A DNA stretch of 64,000 nt from JAWLHU01 sp049325315 (GCA_049325315.1 JBMONB010000009.1:62001-126000); one strand, 5' to 3'. Positions 34,445 through 42,638 are shown, counted from the stretch's first letter. Notes: generated by a model from the letters alone, not told the origin. Made by a program: numbers and translations.

Positions 34445-35140
34445 CTAGTACTTGTCGGTCCCTTCCGCCCCGGCGCCGGAGATAATCGCAATGCCGGCGC
34501 TGGCGCCAATGCGGGTGGCGCCCGCCTGGACCATCGCAAGGGTGGTCGCGTAATCCCGGACCCCACCGGAGGCCTTGACCCCCATCTCGGGACCAACGGT
34601 CTTCCGCATGAGGGCGATATCCTCCACCTTCGCCCCGCCGGGGCCGAAGCCGGTAGATGTCTTGACGAAGTCGGCCCCCGCCTCCTTGGAAAGCTCGCAG
34701 GCCTTCACCTTCTCCTCATCGGTCAGCAGCCCGGTTTCCAGGATCACCTTGACCAGCGCCCGACCGGCGGCAGCCTCCACCACCGTCCGGATGTCGTTCA
34801 GCACCACGTCGTACTGCCCGGACTTCAGGGCGCCCACGTTGATCACCATGTCCACCTCGGTGGCGCCCCGCTCGATGGCGTCCTCCGCCTCGACCCCCTT
34901 GATCTCGCTCCGGTTGGCGCCCAGGGGGAAGCCGATCACGGTGCAGACCTTCACATCGGAGCCGCGGAGCAGTTCGGCGCAGAGGGGAACCCAGTGTGGG
35001 TTGACGCAGACCGACATGAAGTGGTGCGACTTCGCCTCCTCACAGAGCGTGCGCACCTGCTCTTCGGTCGCCTCGGGCTTTAGCAGGGTGTGATCGATCA
35101 ACTTGGCCAGTTCGGCCGGCGTCAGACTCTTCTCGTTCAT
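34445..35140 (-). CDS. deoC: Deoxyribose-phosphate aldolase
   Basis: A 231-residue class I aldolase, cleaving 2-deoxyribose 5-phosphate to glyceraldehyde 3-phosphate and acetaldehyde. KLIDHTLLKPEATEEQ, VCTVIGFPLG, EVDMVINVGALKSG, KVILETGLL and the Schiff-base lysine in DFVKTSTGFGPGGA are all intact. ATG after AAGGAGG. Stand-alone; no other deo gene is nearby. Confidence 0.97.
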   Translation of the reverse strand: MNEKSLTPAELAKLIDHTLLKPEATEEQVRTLCEEAKSHHFMSVCVNPHWVPLCAELLRGSDVKVCTVIGFPLGANRSEIKGVEAEDAIERGATEVDMVINVGALKSGQYDVVLNDIRTVVEAAAGRALVKVILETGLLTDEEKVKACELSKEAGADFVKTSTGFGPGGAKVEDIALMRKTVGPEMGVKASGGVRDYATTLAMVQAGATRIGASAGIAIISGAGAEGTDKY

Positions 35141-35284
35141 ATGATGTGCCTCCTTATGGGCCGGGATGCCTATGTATAGTCTCCCGCCCGGCGCCCCATC
35201 TCACTATCCGGGGCGCGCTCCCAACAGATTCTCCAGGCGCGATCGAATCCCTTCCACGGTTCCTCGCGAAAGGAGGCCCCGCTT

Positions 35285-36232
35285 GTGGTGCGTTGGATCG
35301 CCCGCCCCGCCACCTACGACGACTTTCCCCGCATCGTTTCGATTTACAACCAGAGCGCCCTCCAGCCCCGCACCGTCCACGAGTTTCTCCTCCAGGAGCA
35401 GGCACGCGGGCGGCAAGAGCCATCGCTGCGGCTGGTGGTCGAGACGAGCGCCGGTGAGGTGATCGGCCAGGGCCTCCTCTTCCGCAATCCCTGGCGCCCG
35501 GCAGGCACGTACTGGGTAAACGGCTCTGTGGACACCGCCCACGGGCGGATGGGGGCCGCCTCGGCCCTGCTCGCCGCCTTCGAGGCCCAGTCCAGGGCAT
35601 GGGGCCAGGGCGTCCTGGAGTGCGAGGTGCGGGACGACCGGCCCGAGGGCGTCTCCTTTCTGGAGAAGCATGGCTTCGCACGGACAGAGCACTACTTCCG
35701 CTCCGAACTGGATCTCGCCGAGTTCGACCCCGAGCGCTTCCGCCCGGCGCTGGCGCAGGCGGAGACCAGCGGGTACCGCTTCCTCACCCTGGCCGACCTC
35801 GACCACGAAGCCGGTATGCGACAGGTCTATGAGCTGGATACCGAGTGCACTCGGGACGAACCCGGCATCGCCCCAGACTGGCAGCCCCTCGTCTACGAAG
35901 CCTACCACAAGGAGATCTTCGCCAACGTGGGCTTCGATCCGGCGGGTATCTTCCTGGCCGAGAAGGATGGCGCACTGGTCGGTGTTTGTGGCCTGCACGT
36001 TCCACCGGACAAGGAGGCCGCCTGGACCTTCTTCACCGGCGTGCGCCGGGCGCACCGGGGCCAGCGGTTGGCCCAGGCACTCAAGCTCCTGGCGGTGCAG
36101 TACGCGAGCCAGCGCGGCTGCAAGAAGGTCGGTACCGGAAACCACGAGCGAAACGGTCCGATGCTGGCGGTGAACCGCAAGTTCGGCTTTCGCCCCCTGA
36201 CCGGGGTCTACGCTTACCGCAAGCACCTGTAA
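35285..36232 (+). CDS. Tandem-domain GNAT acetyltransferase
   Basis: A 315-residue protein made of two GNAT domains (about residues 1-150 and 155-315), a layout seen in mycothiol-synthase-like and other double GNATs. The first has degraded acetyl-CoA motifs (VDTAHGRMGAASALLAAF); the second looks active (TGVRRAHRGQRLAQALKLLAV, then NHERNGPMLAVNRKFGF). GTG start eight bases after AAAGGAGG. Stand-alone. Substrate unknown. Confidence 0.88.
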   Translation: MVRWIARPATYDDFPRIVSIYNQSALQPRTVHEFLLQEQARGRQEPSLRLVVETSAGEVIGQGLLFRNPWRPAGTYWVNGSVDTAHGRMGAASALLAAFEAQSRAWGQGVLECEVRDDRPEGVSFLEKHGFARTEHYFRSELDLAEFDPERFRPALAQAETSGYRFLTLADLDHEAGMRQVYELDTECTRDEPGIAPDWQPLVYEAYHKEIFANVGFDPAGIFLAEKDGALVGVCGLHVPPDKEAAWTFFTGVRRAHRGQRLAQALKLLAVQYASQRGCKKVGTGNHERNGPMLAVNRKFGFRPLTGVYAYRKHL

Positions 36233-36241
36233 CAACGCCGT

Positions 36242-36267
36242 AGAGGGAGGCCGTCTGGCCTCCCTCT
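36242..36267. terminator. Terminator between the double GNAT gene and the TasA-like operon
   Basis: Perfect 11-bp stem AGAGGGAGGCC with loop GTCT; placed to serve both convergent units. Confidence 0.75.
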
Positions 36268-36311
36268 GCCCGTTGCACACTCGCTTCCGTGACGCCCTGA
36301 CATCACGTCCG

Positions 36312-36935
36312 CTACGGGTTATTCGTCTTCTGTTCGGCGTTGACCGTGAAGTCCACGACCAAGGTGGTGTCCTGGTAGCTGTTGTCGGCGGTGATGTCGA
36401 ATATCACCTTGAACTGGATGTGCCGGTTGGAGCCCAGCCACAGCGGAATCCGGGATCCATCGGGATAACGCAGGAGCACCGGCCCTGACAGGAAATCGCT
36501 GAGCCACCCTTCTGCCACCTGCACGTCAGATCCGAGCTGCGGCGTGGTGACCTCCACGTACAGCTTGTCTGCCAGCATCGCATCGCTGCCAGGCTGGAGA
36601 CTGGCCTGGACCGAGTCGAGCCAGGCGTCCATCGTGCTGCACGAGGTGGGGTTAAAGACTGTCAGGGTGCGCTGGTGGCTGTCGCCTGGCGCCCACAGAC
36701 CCGTGGGGAACTGTCCCGGAACGCCGCCGGGCGTCTCGCCCTGTTCCGGCGTGACGTAGAACATCGGACCCGGAATCGCCTCCCCATCGTTCCGCTGTGC
36801 GTCGATGCAGAGGGTGCCGGCGACGAACGTCGCGTCGGAGGTTTCAGCATCCGAGAAGAGCGCCAGGGTGCCTCCCAGTCCGATTAGGGTGGCGAAGAGG
36901 CCAGAGCCCATCGCCAGCCAGAGCTTTTTTTTCAA
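36312..36935 (-). CDS. SipW-dependent TasA/camelysin-like secreted protein (second)
   Basis: A 207-residue protein with a SipW-type signal region: MKKKLWLAMGSGLFATL, then LGGTLALFSDAETSDATF, the 'alF-D-e' cleavage-site motif recognised by SipW. The mature part is a beta-rich domain of the TasA/CalY type with TVFNPTSCSTMDAWLDS. TTG start after a G-rich site; the first codons contain eight consecutive A. Fourth gene of the operon. Likely a biofilm-fibre or surface protein. Confidence 0.85.
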   Translation of the reverse strand: MKKKLWLAMGSGLFATLIGLGGTLALFSDAETSDATFVAGTLCIDAQRNDGEAIPGPMFYVTPEQGETPGGVPGQFPTGLWAPGDSHQRTLTVFNPTSCSTMDAWLDSVQASLQPGSDAMLADKLYVEVTTPQLGSDVQVAEGWLSDFLSGPVLLRYPDGSRIPLWLGSNRHIQFKVIFDITADNSYQDTTLVVDFTVNAEQKTNNP

Positions 36936-36939
36936 TGGA

Positions 36940-36990
36940 GACCCCCCAATCCCCCGCCGGGGGGGTGGAGCCCCGGCGGAGATGCCATCA
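36940..36990 (-). terminator. Intercistronic hairpin between the TasA-like genes
   Basis: CCGCCGGGG/CCCCCGGCGG stem without U-run, between the two TasA-like genes; likely lowers or stabilises expression of one relative to the other. Confidence 0.5.
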
Positions 36991-36998
36991 CGGCGTCG

Positions 36999-37532
36999 TT
37001 AGTTCCAGGCGTTCGGGCCGGTGTTGGTGACGTTGGTGTTGTTCTTGGACTGGACGGCCTTGACCATCAGCTGCATGGTGGCGCTGTCGCCCTGGCAGTC
37101 GTTGCCAGCGGCGAGGGCCAGCGCCCAGTTGACCGTCAGGTCAAGGGTGTCGCCCTGGCTGTAGATGCCGACGACCTGGTCCGCAGCGTTGGCGCTGTAG
37201 CTGTTCATAGCGGCATCCTGGAGGTCGATGGTGAAGTGGCCGCCGCCATCGCAGGTGAACAGGTCGCCCGAGGACGCGGTATCGATGCCGATCCAGGCAT
37301 CAAGGCTGCCGCTGTACTCGATGGAGTAGTTCATCGTGCCGGAGTCACCCGGGGCGATGTTGTACACATCGACGATGTTCAGCGACGGGGTCTCCAAGGT
37401 GACGGTACCGGCGGTGAAGGTGTTGTCAACGTTGGCCGACTGGGCAGAGAAGAGGGCGAAGCTGGCGGCGCTGACGACCAGGGAAACCATGGCGATCGCG
37501 AGCAGGCTCAGGGAAATGCGCTTAGCAAGCAT
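36999..37532 (-). CDS. SipW-dependent TasA/camelysin-like secreted protein (first)
   Basis: A 177-residue protein: MLAKRISLSLLAIAMVSLVV, then SFALFSAQSANVDNTFTAGTVTL, the SipW cleavage region followed by the start of the camelysin/TasA beta sandwich. YNIAPGDSGTMNYSIEYSGSLDAWIGI is typical of the family. Rich in Asn, Asp, Thr and Ser; C-terminal tail NNTNVTNTGPN. ATG at 37532 follows GAGGAGG. Next to sipW, which is its expected peptidase. Confidence 0.88.
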   Translation of the reverse strand: MLAKRISLSLLAIAMVSLVVSAASFALFSAQSANVDNTFTAGTVTLETPSLNIVDVYNIAPGDSGTMNYSIEYSGSLDAWIGIDTASSGDLFTCDGGGHFTIDLQDAAMNSYSANAADQVVGIYSQGDTLDLTVNWALALAAGNDCQGDSATMQLMVKAVQSKNNTNVTNTGPNAWN

Positions 37533-37616
37533 TGGGGAATTCCTCCTCAATCCTCTTTGGTTACGGAACCAACCCGAAGCAGAACCTGTGTCAGGGCGTC
37601 ACGGAAGGGAGTGTGG

Positions 37617-38201
37617 CTACTCCCTGTTCTCGGCCTCTGCCTGGCCCTGTTCCTTGGCCGCCTCGGCCTCGGCCAGCGCCAGCCAGATCTTGCGGAACTC
37701 CATTCCAACCAGGATCAGCCCGGGAAGGATCACCGCCAGGGCAACACCGATTGGCTTCCGAATGAAGCTGGAGACGTACCCAAAGTAGGGCACCCGGAAC
37801 TCGTAGCGGCCCACGATCTGCTCAAAGGAGACGGGCGTCAGGTCCTCTGACTCGTTGGCGTCACCCTTTGTATAGAAGGCCTTGGGGGTGCCGTTCACCT
37901 TCAGGGTCCCGACCACCCGATGGGTGATCAACATCTCCCGCTTCTCCTTGGCGTGGAAGGTGATGATGTCCCCGTCGGCGATCTCTTCGATCCGGGAGAC
38001 CGGTCGGATGATGATCACATCACCGGTGTGGATGGTCGGCTCCATTGAACCGCTGATCACCGAGAGCGCCTTGTAGTCACGGAAGGTGGGAATGCCGTCC
38101 GGCGACCGTTTCGCGCTCAGGGCCATCGCACCGACCCCAAGGATCACGAGCACCAGGAGCGCCGAAACGACCACGTTCAAGATGCTCATCAACCGCTTCA
38201 C
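37617..38201 (-). CDS. sipW: Signal peptidase I, SipW (ER) type
   Basis: A 194-residue signal peptidase with an N-terminal membrane segment, catalytic Ser in SVISGSMEPTIHTGD (about residue 51), catalytic His in ITHRVVG (His in place of the usual bacterial Lys, the ER-type dyad) and TKGDANESED as box E. A second membrane segment (PIGVALAVILPGLILVG) lies near the C-terminus. GTG start after GAGGAGGGG. It lies directly upstream of two proteins with SipW-type signals. Confidence 0.95.
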   Translation of the reverse strand: MKRLMSILNVVVSALLVLVILGVGAMALSAKRSPDGIPTFRDYKALSVISGSMEPTIHTGDVIIIRPVSRIEEIADGDIITFHAKEKREMLITHRVVGTLKVNGTPKAFYTKGDANESEDLTPVSFEQIVGRYEFRVPYFGYVSSFIRKPIGVALAVILPGLILVGMEFRKIWLALAEAEAAKEQGQAEAENRE

Positions 38202-38240
38202 GCTGTCCCCTCCTCGTATGGCCTGTCTGCCGGTTCGAAA

Positions 38241-39116
38241 CTAGGAACCCTGGTTCACCGGCTGGCTTCCCCTGGGCATCAACTCAATCTGCGCCGCCTC
38301 CTCGCCAGACTCGCCCTCCGGGTCGGAAGGCTGCTCGTCCGCAGGCTCCTCGGGAGGCTCTGTTACCTCCGCAGGCGGTTCGGGTACCTCCGCGGGGGGC
38401 TCAGGCTCCGCCGCAGGCGGTTCGGATTCCTCTGCAGGTTCCTCTGCAGGTTCCTCTGCAGGTTCCTCTGCAGGTTCCTCTGCAGGTTCCTCTGCAGGTT
38501 CCTCTGCAGGTTCCTTTGCAGGCTCCTCGGTGCAGTTCTCAGGTGCTCCTGCCAGTGCCGGGTCCTCTTCCACCGAAACCCCGCCCTCGCTGACGGGCTC
38601 GACCCCCTCTTCGGCGGGCCCGGCTGCACAGGCGGGCGCCGGCGGTTTCGGAGCGATCTGTCCGCTAACACCCACGCGCAGACTGAGGTAGTCCCCCAGG
38701 GCTGAGATGCGTACCAAACCGTCCAACTGGCCTGGTGCACCGGCCGGACCATTGAGGTGGAGCAGGGTGGACTCACCCGGGCCTAATTCCGGGTGGTCGA
38801 ACGTCGCTGTCCAGCCCGGCAGGCCGAGAAGATCTACGTTGAGCCGGAGTTTCCTCTTCCAAACGTTGTAGACAACAAGCTGAACGTGGACTTCATCACC
38901 CTCGACCAGTTCACCAGCATCAACCATCGCAGTGTCGACCTGCAGTGCCTGATCCGTTCGTAGTGCGCTGATACTGGCAGCTCCCTGTGAACGACGGATA
39001 TGGCCAAGGGCGTGCGTTGTCTCCAACTGAGCGGCAATGATCATGGCTACCAGAGCTGGGGGGAGCATTGCCCAGGAAAACCCCCAGATCCATGGCGACA
39101 TACCGCGTGACTTCAT
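38241..39116 (-). CDS. Secreted or surface protein with an EPAE repeat tail, first gene of the sipW operon
   Basis: A 291-residue protein not assigned to a family. A hydrophobic N-terminal segment (WIWGFSWAMLPPALVAMIIA) is followed by a beta-rich domain (VHVQLVVYNVWKRKLRLNVDLLG, HPELGPGESTLLHLNGP) and, after a Cys-containing linker, by eight EPA units (mostly EEPA) and a Pro/Glu tail with EPPAE words. Such acidic Pro-rich tails span or decorate the cell wall. ATG at 39116 after GGGGGGTGG. It leads the sipW-tasA-like operon, so it may anchor or nucleate fibres; that is inference. Confidence 0.75.
   Translation of the reverse strand: MKSRGMSPWIWGFSWAMLPPALVAMIIAAQLETTHALGHIRRSQGAASISALRTDQALQVDTAMVDAGELVEGDEVHVQLVVYNVWKRKLRLNVDLLGLPGWTATFDHPELGPGESTLLHLNGPAGAPGQLDGLVRISALGDYLSLRVGVSGQIAPKPPAPACAAGPAEEGVEPVSEGGVSVEEDPALAGAPENCTEEPAKEPAEEPAEEPAEEPAEEPAEEPAEEPAEESEPPAAEPEPPAEVPEPPAEVTEPPEEPADEQPSDPEGESGEEAAQIELMPRGSQPVNQGS
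38425..38530 (-). repeat. 12-bp tandem repeat encoding EEPA
   Basis: GGTTCCTCTGCA (plus strand) occurs in about six identical tandem copies with diverged copies at both ends. Units of 12 bases keep frame, so slippage would change repeat number without breaking the gene. Confidence 0.9.
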
Positions 39117-39245
39117 ACCACCCCCCCTTCCGCGCAAAGGCGATCCCATTTTTGTTAGTAATTGGCAGATTCGTGCGAGCAGGTCGGAACTCCTTCCGGA
39201 TTTTCCGGTATGGAGAGTTCTCGCTGTAGGGATAACAGCCAGCAC

Positions 39246-39277
39246 AAAAGTCGCCACTCCATTGGATGAGTGGCGGC
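39246..39277 (-). terminator. Minus-strand terminator-like hairpin upstream of the sipW operon
   Basis: CGCCACTC/GAGTGGCG with an eight-base loop, then ACTTTTGTGC on the minus strand, about 130 bases before the EPAE-repeat gene. It could be a leader attenuator or simply insulate the operon from antisense transcription. Confidence 0.5.
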
Positions 39278-39356
39278 TATCATGGAATATTTATTGCATT
39301 TACCGTACGTGCGTGTTCACGTTAAACTTGATGACACGAAGTGGCTCTGCAGTGTT

Positions 39357-39510
39357 TCAAACGCTGAATTCGAGGTATGGAAACGGGGGAACCAAATCCC
39401 AGGGGCTAAGTGCAGTCGTCAGGCTGCCCGGGTGATCTCCTGCTGCCCGAGTCCGACAGCTAACCCCGTAAGCGTTGCAGGAGGAGGTGATCTCCTCCGG
39501 TCTTGTGTCT
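39357..39510 (+). promoter_or_regulatory. c-di-AMP riboswitch (ydaO/yuaA type) upstream of the CAP gene
   Basis: The aptamer's conserved words are in order: closing stem AACGCT (39360-39365) with AGCGTT (39471-39476), CGGGGGAACCAAATCCC followed by AGGGGCTAAG, then GCTGCCCGAGTCCGACAGCTAACCCCGTAAGCG at the 3' side. An expression platform GGAGGAG/CTCCTCC (39480-39500) follows, terminator-like with a weak T-run. This class usually turns off wall- and osmolyte-related genes when c-di-AMP is high. The CAP gene starts about 50 bases downstream. Confidence 0.85.
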
Positions 39511-39562
39511 GCCTGGGCGCTCGCATGAGCACTTCGGTACACAATAGGGAGGAGATCCATTT

Positions 39563-40225
39563 ATGAAGAAGCTGAATCTGAAGCTAAAGAGCCTTGCGAT
39601 TGCCGCACTGACCGTCGCAGCCAGCATGGCGTTTGCCACGCCGGCCTCCGCTGCGTCTTACTACCAGCTTCGGTGTGGCTATACCAACTACGGCCTCACT
39701 TGCTACTACGTTCCTGCTTCCTTCAACGGCCACTCCTACGGGGGTCATGGGACCAACACCACCAGCGCCCGGGTGAATGCCACCGTAACCCAGCCGTCTA
39801 CCGAAGCGGCCGCAGCCCAGACTACTGCCCCGACCAGTGGCCTGACCGCCGCCGAGCAGCAGATGCTTGACCTGGTCAACCGGGAGCGGGCCAACGCCGG
39901 TCTTGCCCCGCTGAAGGCAGACCTGGAACTGACCCGGGTGGCCCGCCTGAAGAGCCAGGACATGATCAACCGGGACTACTTCAGCCACCAGTCGCCGACC
40001 TACGGCTCCCCGTTTGACATGATCAAGCGGTTCGGCATCTCCTATCGCACGGCCGGCGAGAACATTGCCGGCAACGGCAGCGTGTCCGGCGCCCACACCA
40101 GCCTGATGAACTCCCCGGGGCACCGGGCCAACATCCTGAGCACCAAGTACACCCACATCGGTATTGGCATTCGGGATGGCGGCCCCTACGGGAAGATGTT
40201 CACCCAGATGTTCGTGGGTCGGTAA
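39563..40225 (+). CDS. Secreted CAP-domain (SCP/PR1, YkwD-like) protein
   Basis: A 220-residue protein. Sec signal peptide: MKKLNLKLKSLAIAALTVAA with cleavage after ASAAS-type residues near 30; a Tyr/Cys-rich then Thr/Ala-rich linker; CAP domain from about residue 93 (EQQMLDLVNRERANAGL) with FSHQSP, AGENIAG and NSPGHRANILS, including the cavity histidines. ATG after GGGAGGAG. Controlled by the upstream c-di-AMP riboswitch. A diverged, truncated copy lies at 48064-48286. Confidence 0.95.
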   Translation: MKKLNLKLKSLAIAALTVAASMAFATPASAASYYQLRCGYTNYGLTCYYVPASFNGHSYGGHGTNTTSARVNATVTQPSTEAAAAQTTAPTSGLTAAEQQMLDLVNRERANAGLAPLKADLELTRVARLKSQDMINRDYFSHQSPTYGSPFDMIKRFGISYRTAGENIAGNGSVSGAHTSLMNSPGHRANILSTKYTHIGIGIRDGGPYGKMFTQMFVGR

Positions 40226-40238
40226 GCTTATACTGCAT

Positions 40239-40270
40239 GAGCCCGCTACGGTTTGCGTAGCGGGCTCTTT
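40239..40270 (+). terminator. Terminator of the CAP gene
   Basis: GAGCCCGCTACG/CGTAGCGGGCTC, 12-bp stem with a five-base loop, followed by TTTCACTT. Confidence 0.8.
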
Positions 40271-40774
40271 CACTTCAACCGATATACCATTTAATCAGGT
40301 GAGCACCCATCACGTTCAAACACAGTTTTGCCGAACTTAGAGAAAAATGCTGGCCCGATCCCCCGAGCTGTGTGGCCCAAGATCGCCCACCTGCCCAGAG
40401 TCTCAGTTCCGACCTCTCAGGACTCGCCTCAGGGCTTTCCACTGGAGCCAGTGGCTCCAGAATGGGCAACCCCTGCCGGTACGGGTATAGCGCCTGCTGG
40501 CTGGCCTCACGATGCTGGCCGATACCCCAGAATCTTGTCTGGCCTCTGCCAGCTACCACCAACTGCTTGAGTTCGTTGGTGGCGCCCGCCCACAGGTCCC
40601 CCAGGCCCTTAAGTGGGCCCGAAGGCATACCGTGGGCGCTTATCCCCCTGGGGATGATGCAGACAACCACGCGCATCTGACCCAGCACAGGAAGGTGGCA
40701 GGCTGCCCGAAAGACCCAACTCGTGCGTCAAGCCACCCGGAAGAAGAGGTACAAGACCGGGCCGTAATCGGGGT

Positions 40775-40836
40775 TATCTACAGCCAATGTGGACAGAATC
40801 AACTGTTATCCACAAGCGATAGCCAGTTACCCACAG
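40775..40836 (+). other. Cluster of DnaA-box-like sites
   Basis: Three same-strand nonamers within 62 bases: TTATCTACA (40775-40783), the perfect consensus TTATCCACA (40807-40815) and TTACCCACA (40828-40836); a weaker inverted TGTGGACAG lies at 40790. Neither dnaA, dnaN nor an AT-rich unwinding region is present, so a chromosomal origin is unlikely; a plasmid or element origin relic, or a DnaA-titrating site, is possible. Confidence 0.55.
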
Positions 40837-41295
40837 GTTTCCACGCAACCAACAGGGGGGTAAAGTCGCCAATGCAATGAGACAATGACTGCTCCTATTC
40901 AGTTTCAATGCATTCACCATCCTGTTAGAGACGCGCCCCCCACCCCCGCTCTGTATTGGCTGCCCACAAGCTGCGATCCGCGGAGCGCGGTCTGTGGTCA
41001 CCCTGGTACCCAAAGCCACGGGAATCCCATACCCCCTGGCGACATCGCCGCGTGGAAGACCCCCTGTGTCTGCCACGGCGGCAGCCGCCAGACTGAAGGT
41101 CATGGCCCACTGCCCGTTGAGCGGATATGCATAGAAAGCCGCGACCGGTTTGATAGCTTTTTCGACACTACATTGACGAACAGGTCGAAGGCGGCGACCA
41201 GTGAGACGGAGGTGGGCAGCCGGGTGCGCTCACCTAGGCCATCAGGGAACTGAATAGGGCCGCTGGGGAAGCTACCGTAGGGGATCAGAGCCATC

Positions 41296-41660
41296 GTGCA
41301 AAACACTACCGAGGATAAGCTGAAACTGTCGGCGGAAGCTGGCCAGCTTCTGAATGACGGTGTACCGGACCAGGAGTTGATAGCTCTTATCCGTCAGGGC
41401 GACGTGACGGCCCTCGATATTGTATTCGAGCGGTACAGTGCCGCGGTTATTCGGAAGGTTGCCGGTAAAATCGAGTCCATGAACGTAATGATGTAGTGCA
41501 AGCGATCTTTAAGGAATTCTTGGACTAGTGTTTGAGGGGGAACGGCCCGGGCCAGTCGGTTGCCACGTACTTACGCTACTTGGCGAATGATGCTGTGGGG
41601 CGGGTATTAAGAGAACGCCTCCAGGGGGCAGCCAGGGACGCCAAAGAGAACGGTGGGCGT
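41296..41660 (+). pseudogene. Frameshifted ECF-type sigma factor
   Basis: GTG at 41296 opens a frame with PDQELIALIRQGDVTALDIVFERYSAAVIRKV, a typical sigma-70 region 2 N-terminus. The frame stops at 41494 after ESMNVMM. Shifting one base there restores DVVQAIFKEFLD, the region 2.3-2.4 helix, which then stops. A third segment from 41532 (SVATYLRYLANDAVGRVLRERL) continues the helical pattern in yet another frame. No complete region 4 remains. Broken in at least two places. Confidence 0.65.
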
Positions 41661-41701
41661 CGCCGCCCTGCAGTGGACGGCATTAAGGCGATCCTGGATC
41701 C

Positions 41702-41799
41702 ACCCTGGAGCGGCTGAACAACGAAATCAAGCGCCGTACCGATGTGGTCGGGGTCTTCCCCAACCGGGCGGCGGTGATCCGCCTCCACCCACCATAGGA
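41702..41799 (+). mobile_element. C-terminal fragment of an IS256-family (Mutator) transposase
   Basis: An unannotated short frame reads TLERLNNEIKRRTDVVGVFP then NRAAVIRL, the strongly conserved C-terminal block of IS256-family transposases, before ending at an unrelated PP-stop. Only about 33 codons remain; no terminal inverted repeat was recognised. It is evidence of past transposition at the island's left end. Confidence 0.8.
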
Positions 41800-41975
41800 A
41801 CCCACGGCGCGCCACCAGGACTTTACTGGGAGTGGCGGGCGTCGTAGGCTCGCTGGCCATGGCCGGCCCTAACAGGGCCCGGCTGCAACCGGCCTTCACC
41901 ACGCCCGCAGAGGCTCACAGTCAAGTCCTGGCGAATGCCACTGAACGTTTTTGCACCATCTCCTGGGACACACCC

Positions 41976-42638
41976 TTATTTTCCGTACTGCCGGCTCATG
42001 TAGAGCCAGGTATTGCCACAGAGCAGGGCCAGCCCTGTTCCTGCGAGCAGCAACTGGTTCCCTACGTAGGCGTCCGGAGATCCCGAAGGCCAGGTCCGTT
42101 GAAACAGAAACAGCGGACCCGTAAAGTGGCCTTTCGCAAGGATATTAAGAAACCAATAGCCGATGACCCCACCTGCCGGCACCCAGTAATTGCCCGAGAC
42201 GTTTCCTGCAAAAAGGGAGACACCCACCAGAAAGATCGTGGGCGCAACCGCCGCCAGGGTCACCAGCGCCGGTTCATATGGCCCGTATCCCCAGCGCAGG
42301 ATCAGGGCGCCGAGCAAGCCGGAGCAGGCGCCGACAAGCAAGGCGCCGGACGCGCGCACCAGCGGCAACCTCCACCGCGGCTCCGGGTAGGTCAGGCGCA
42401 GCTGGAAGACACGCTCTTCACGCTCCACCACCATCAGGTGGGCTGCCGCCAGAGAGGTGCCCAGCGGGAGGACCACCTCAAACGCCCTGAGCAGTTCATC
42501 ATAGCTGGGGGCGAGCAGATCCAGTTTCCACAACAGCAATCGGAACAGTGTGTAAGCAGGGAAGAGCAAGGCGGCAAGGATACTCGGCAGACCGAAAACG
42601 ATCCGCAGTTCGTAATAGCCTGGCGGGCGCAGCCTCAT
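41976..42638 (-). CDS. ABC-2-like membrane protein
   Basis: A 220-residue protein with five or six membrane segments: FGLPSILAALLFPAYTLFRLLL, LGTSLAAAHLMVVEREERVFQLRLTY, ASGALLVGACSGLLGALILR, and further C-terminal ones. The cytosolic EREERVFQLRLTYPEPRWRLPLVRA loop after the second segment is typical of ABC-2 type permeases. ATG at 42638 overlaps the upstream stop (TGATG), so it is coupled to the fused permease. It is the last gene of the cluster and probably partners the ATPase at 44622-45509. Confidence 0.7.
   Translation of the reverse strand: MRLRPPGYYELRIVFGLPSILAALLFPAYTLFRLLLWKLDLLAPSYDELLRAFEVVLPLGTSLAAAHLMVVEREERVFQLRLTYPEPRWRLPLVRASGALLVGACSGLLGALILRWGYGPYEPALVTLAAVAPTIFLVGVSLFAGNVSGNYWVPAGGVIGYWFLNILAKGHFTGPLFLFQRTWPSGSPDAYVGNQLLLAGTGLALLCGNTWLYMSRQYGK

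Larger units (their letters stand above)
40226..41295. other. Gene-poor, probably decayed stretch at the island's left end
   Basis: After the CAP terminator, about 1 kb holds no gene I can support. Several open frames of 60-140 codons exist on both strands but lack ribosome sites, known motifs or consistent codon use. The one clear signal is a DnaA-box cluster at 40775-40836. Two overlapping minus-strand frames near 40774-41306 switch sense around 41110 and might be a frameshifted relic. Confidence 0.5.

Noticed and set aside
38425..38530. Regular tandem repeat considered as a CRISPR array
   Set aside because: Units are 12 bases with no spacers and encode an in-frame EEPA repeat; no cas genes nearby.
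40775..40836. DnaA boxes as the chromosomal origin
   Set aside because: No dnaA, dnaN, rpmH or AT-rich unwinding element; only three good boxes.
40275..41306. Several 60-140 codon open frames on both strands in the gene-poor stretch
   Set aside because: No ribosome sites, no family resemblance and overlapping frames on both strands; at best a decayed gene.
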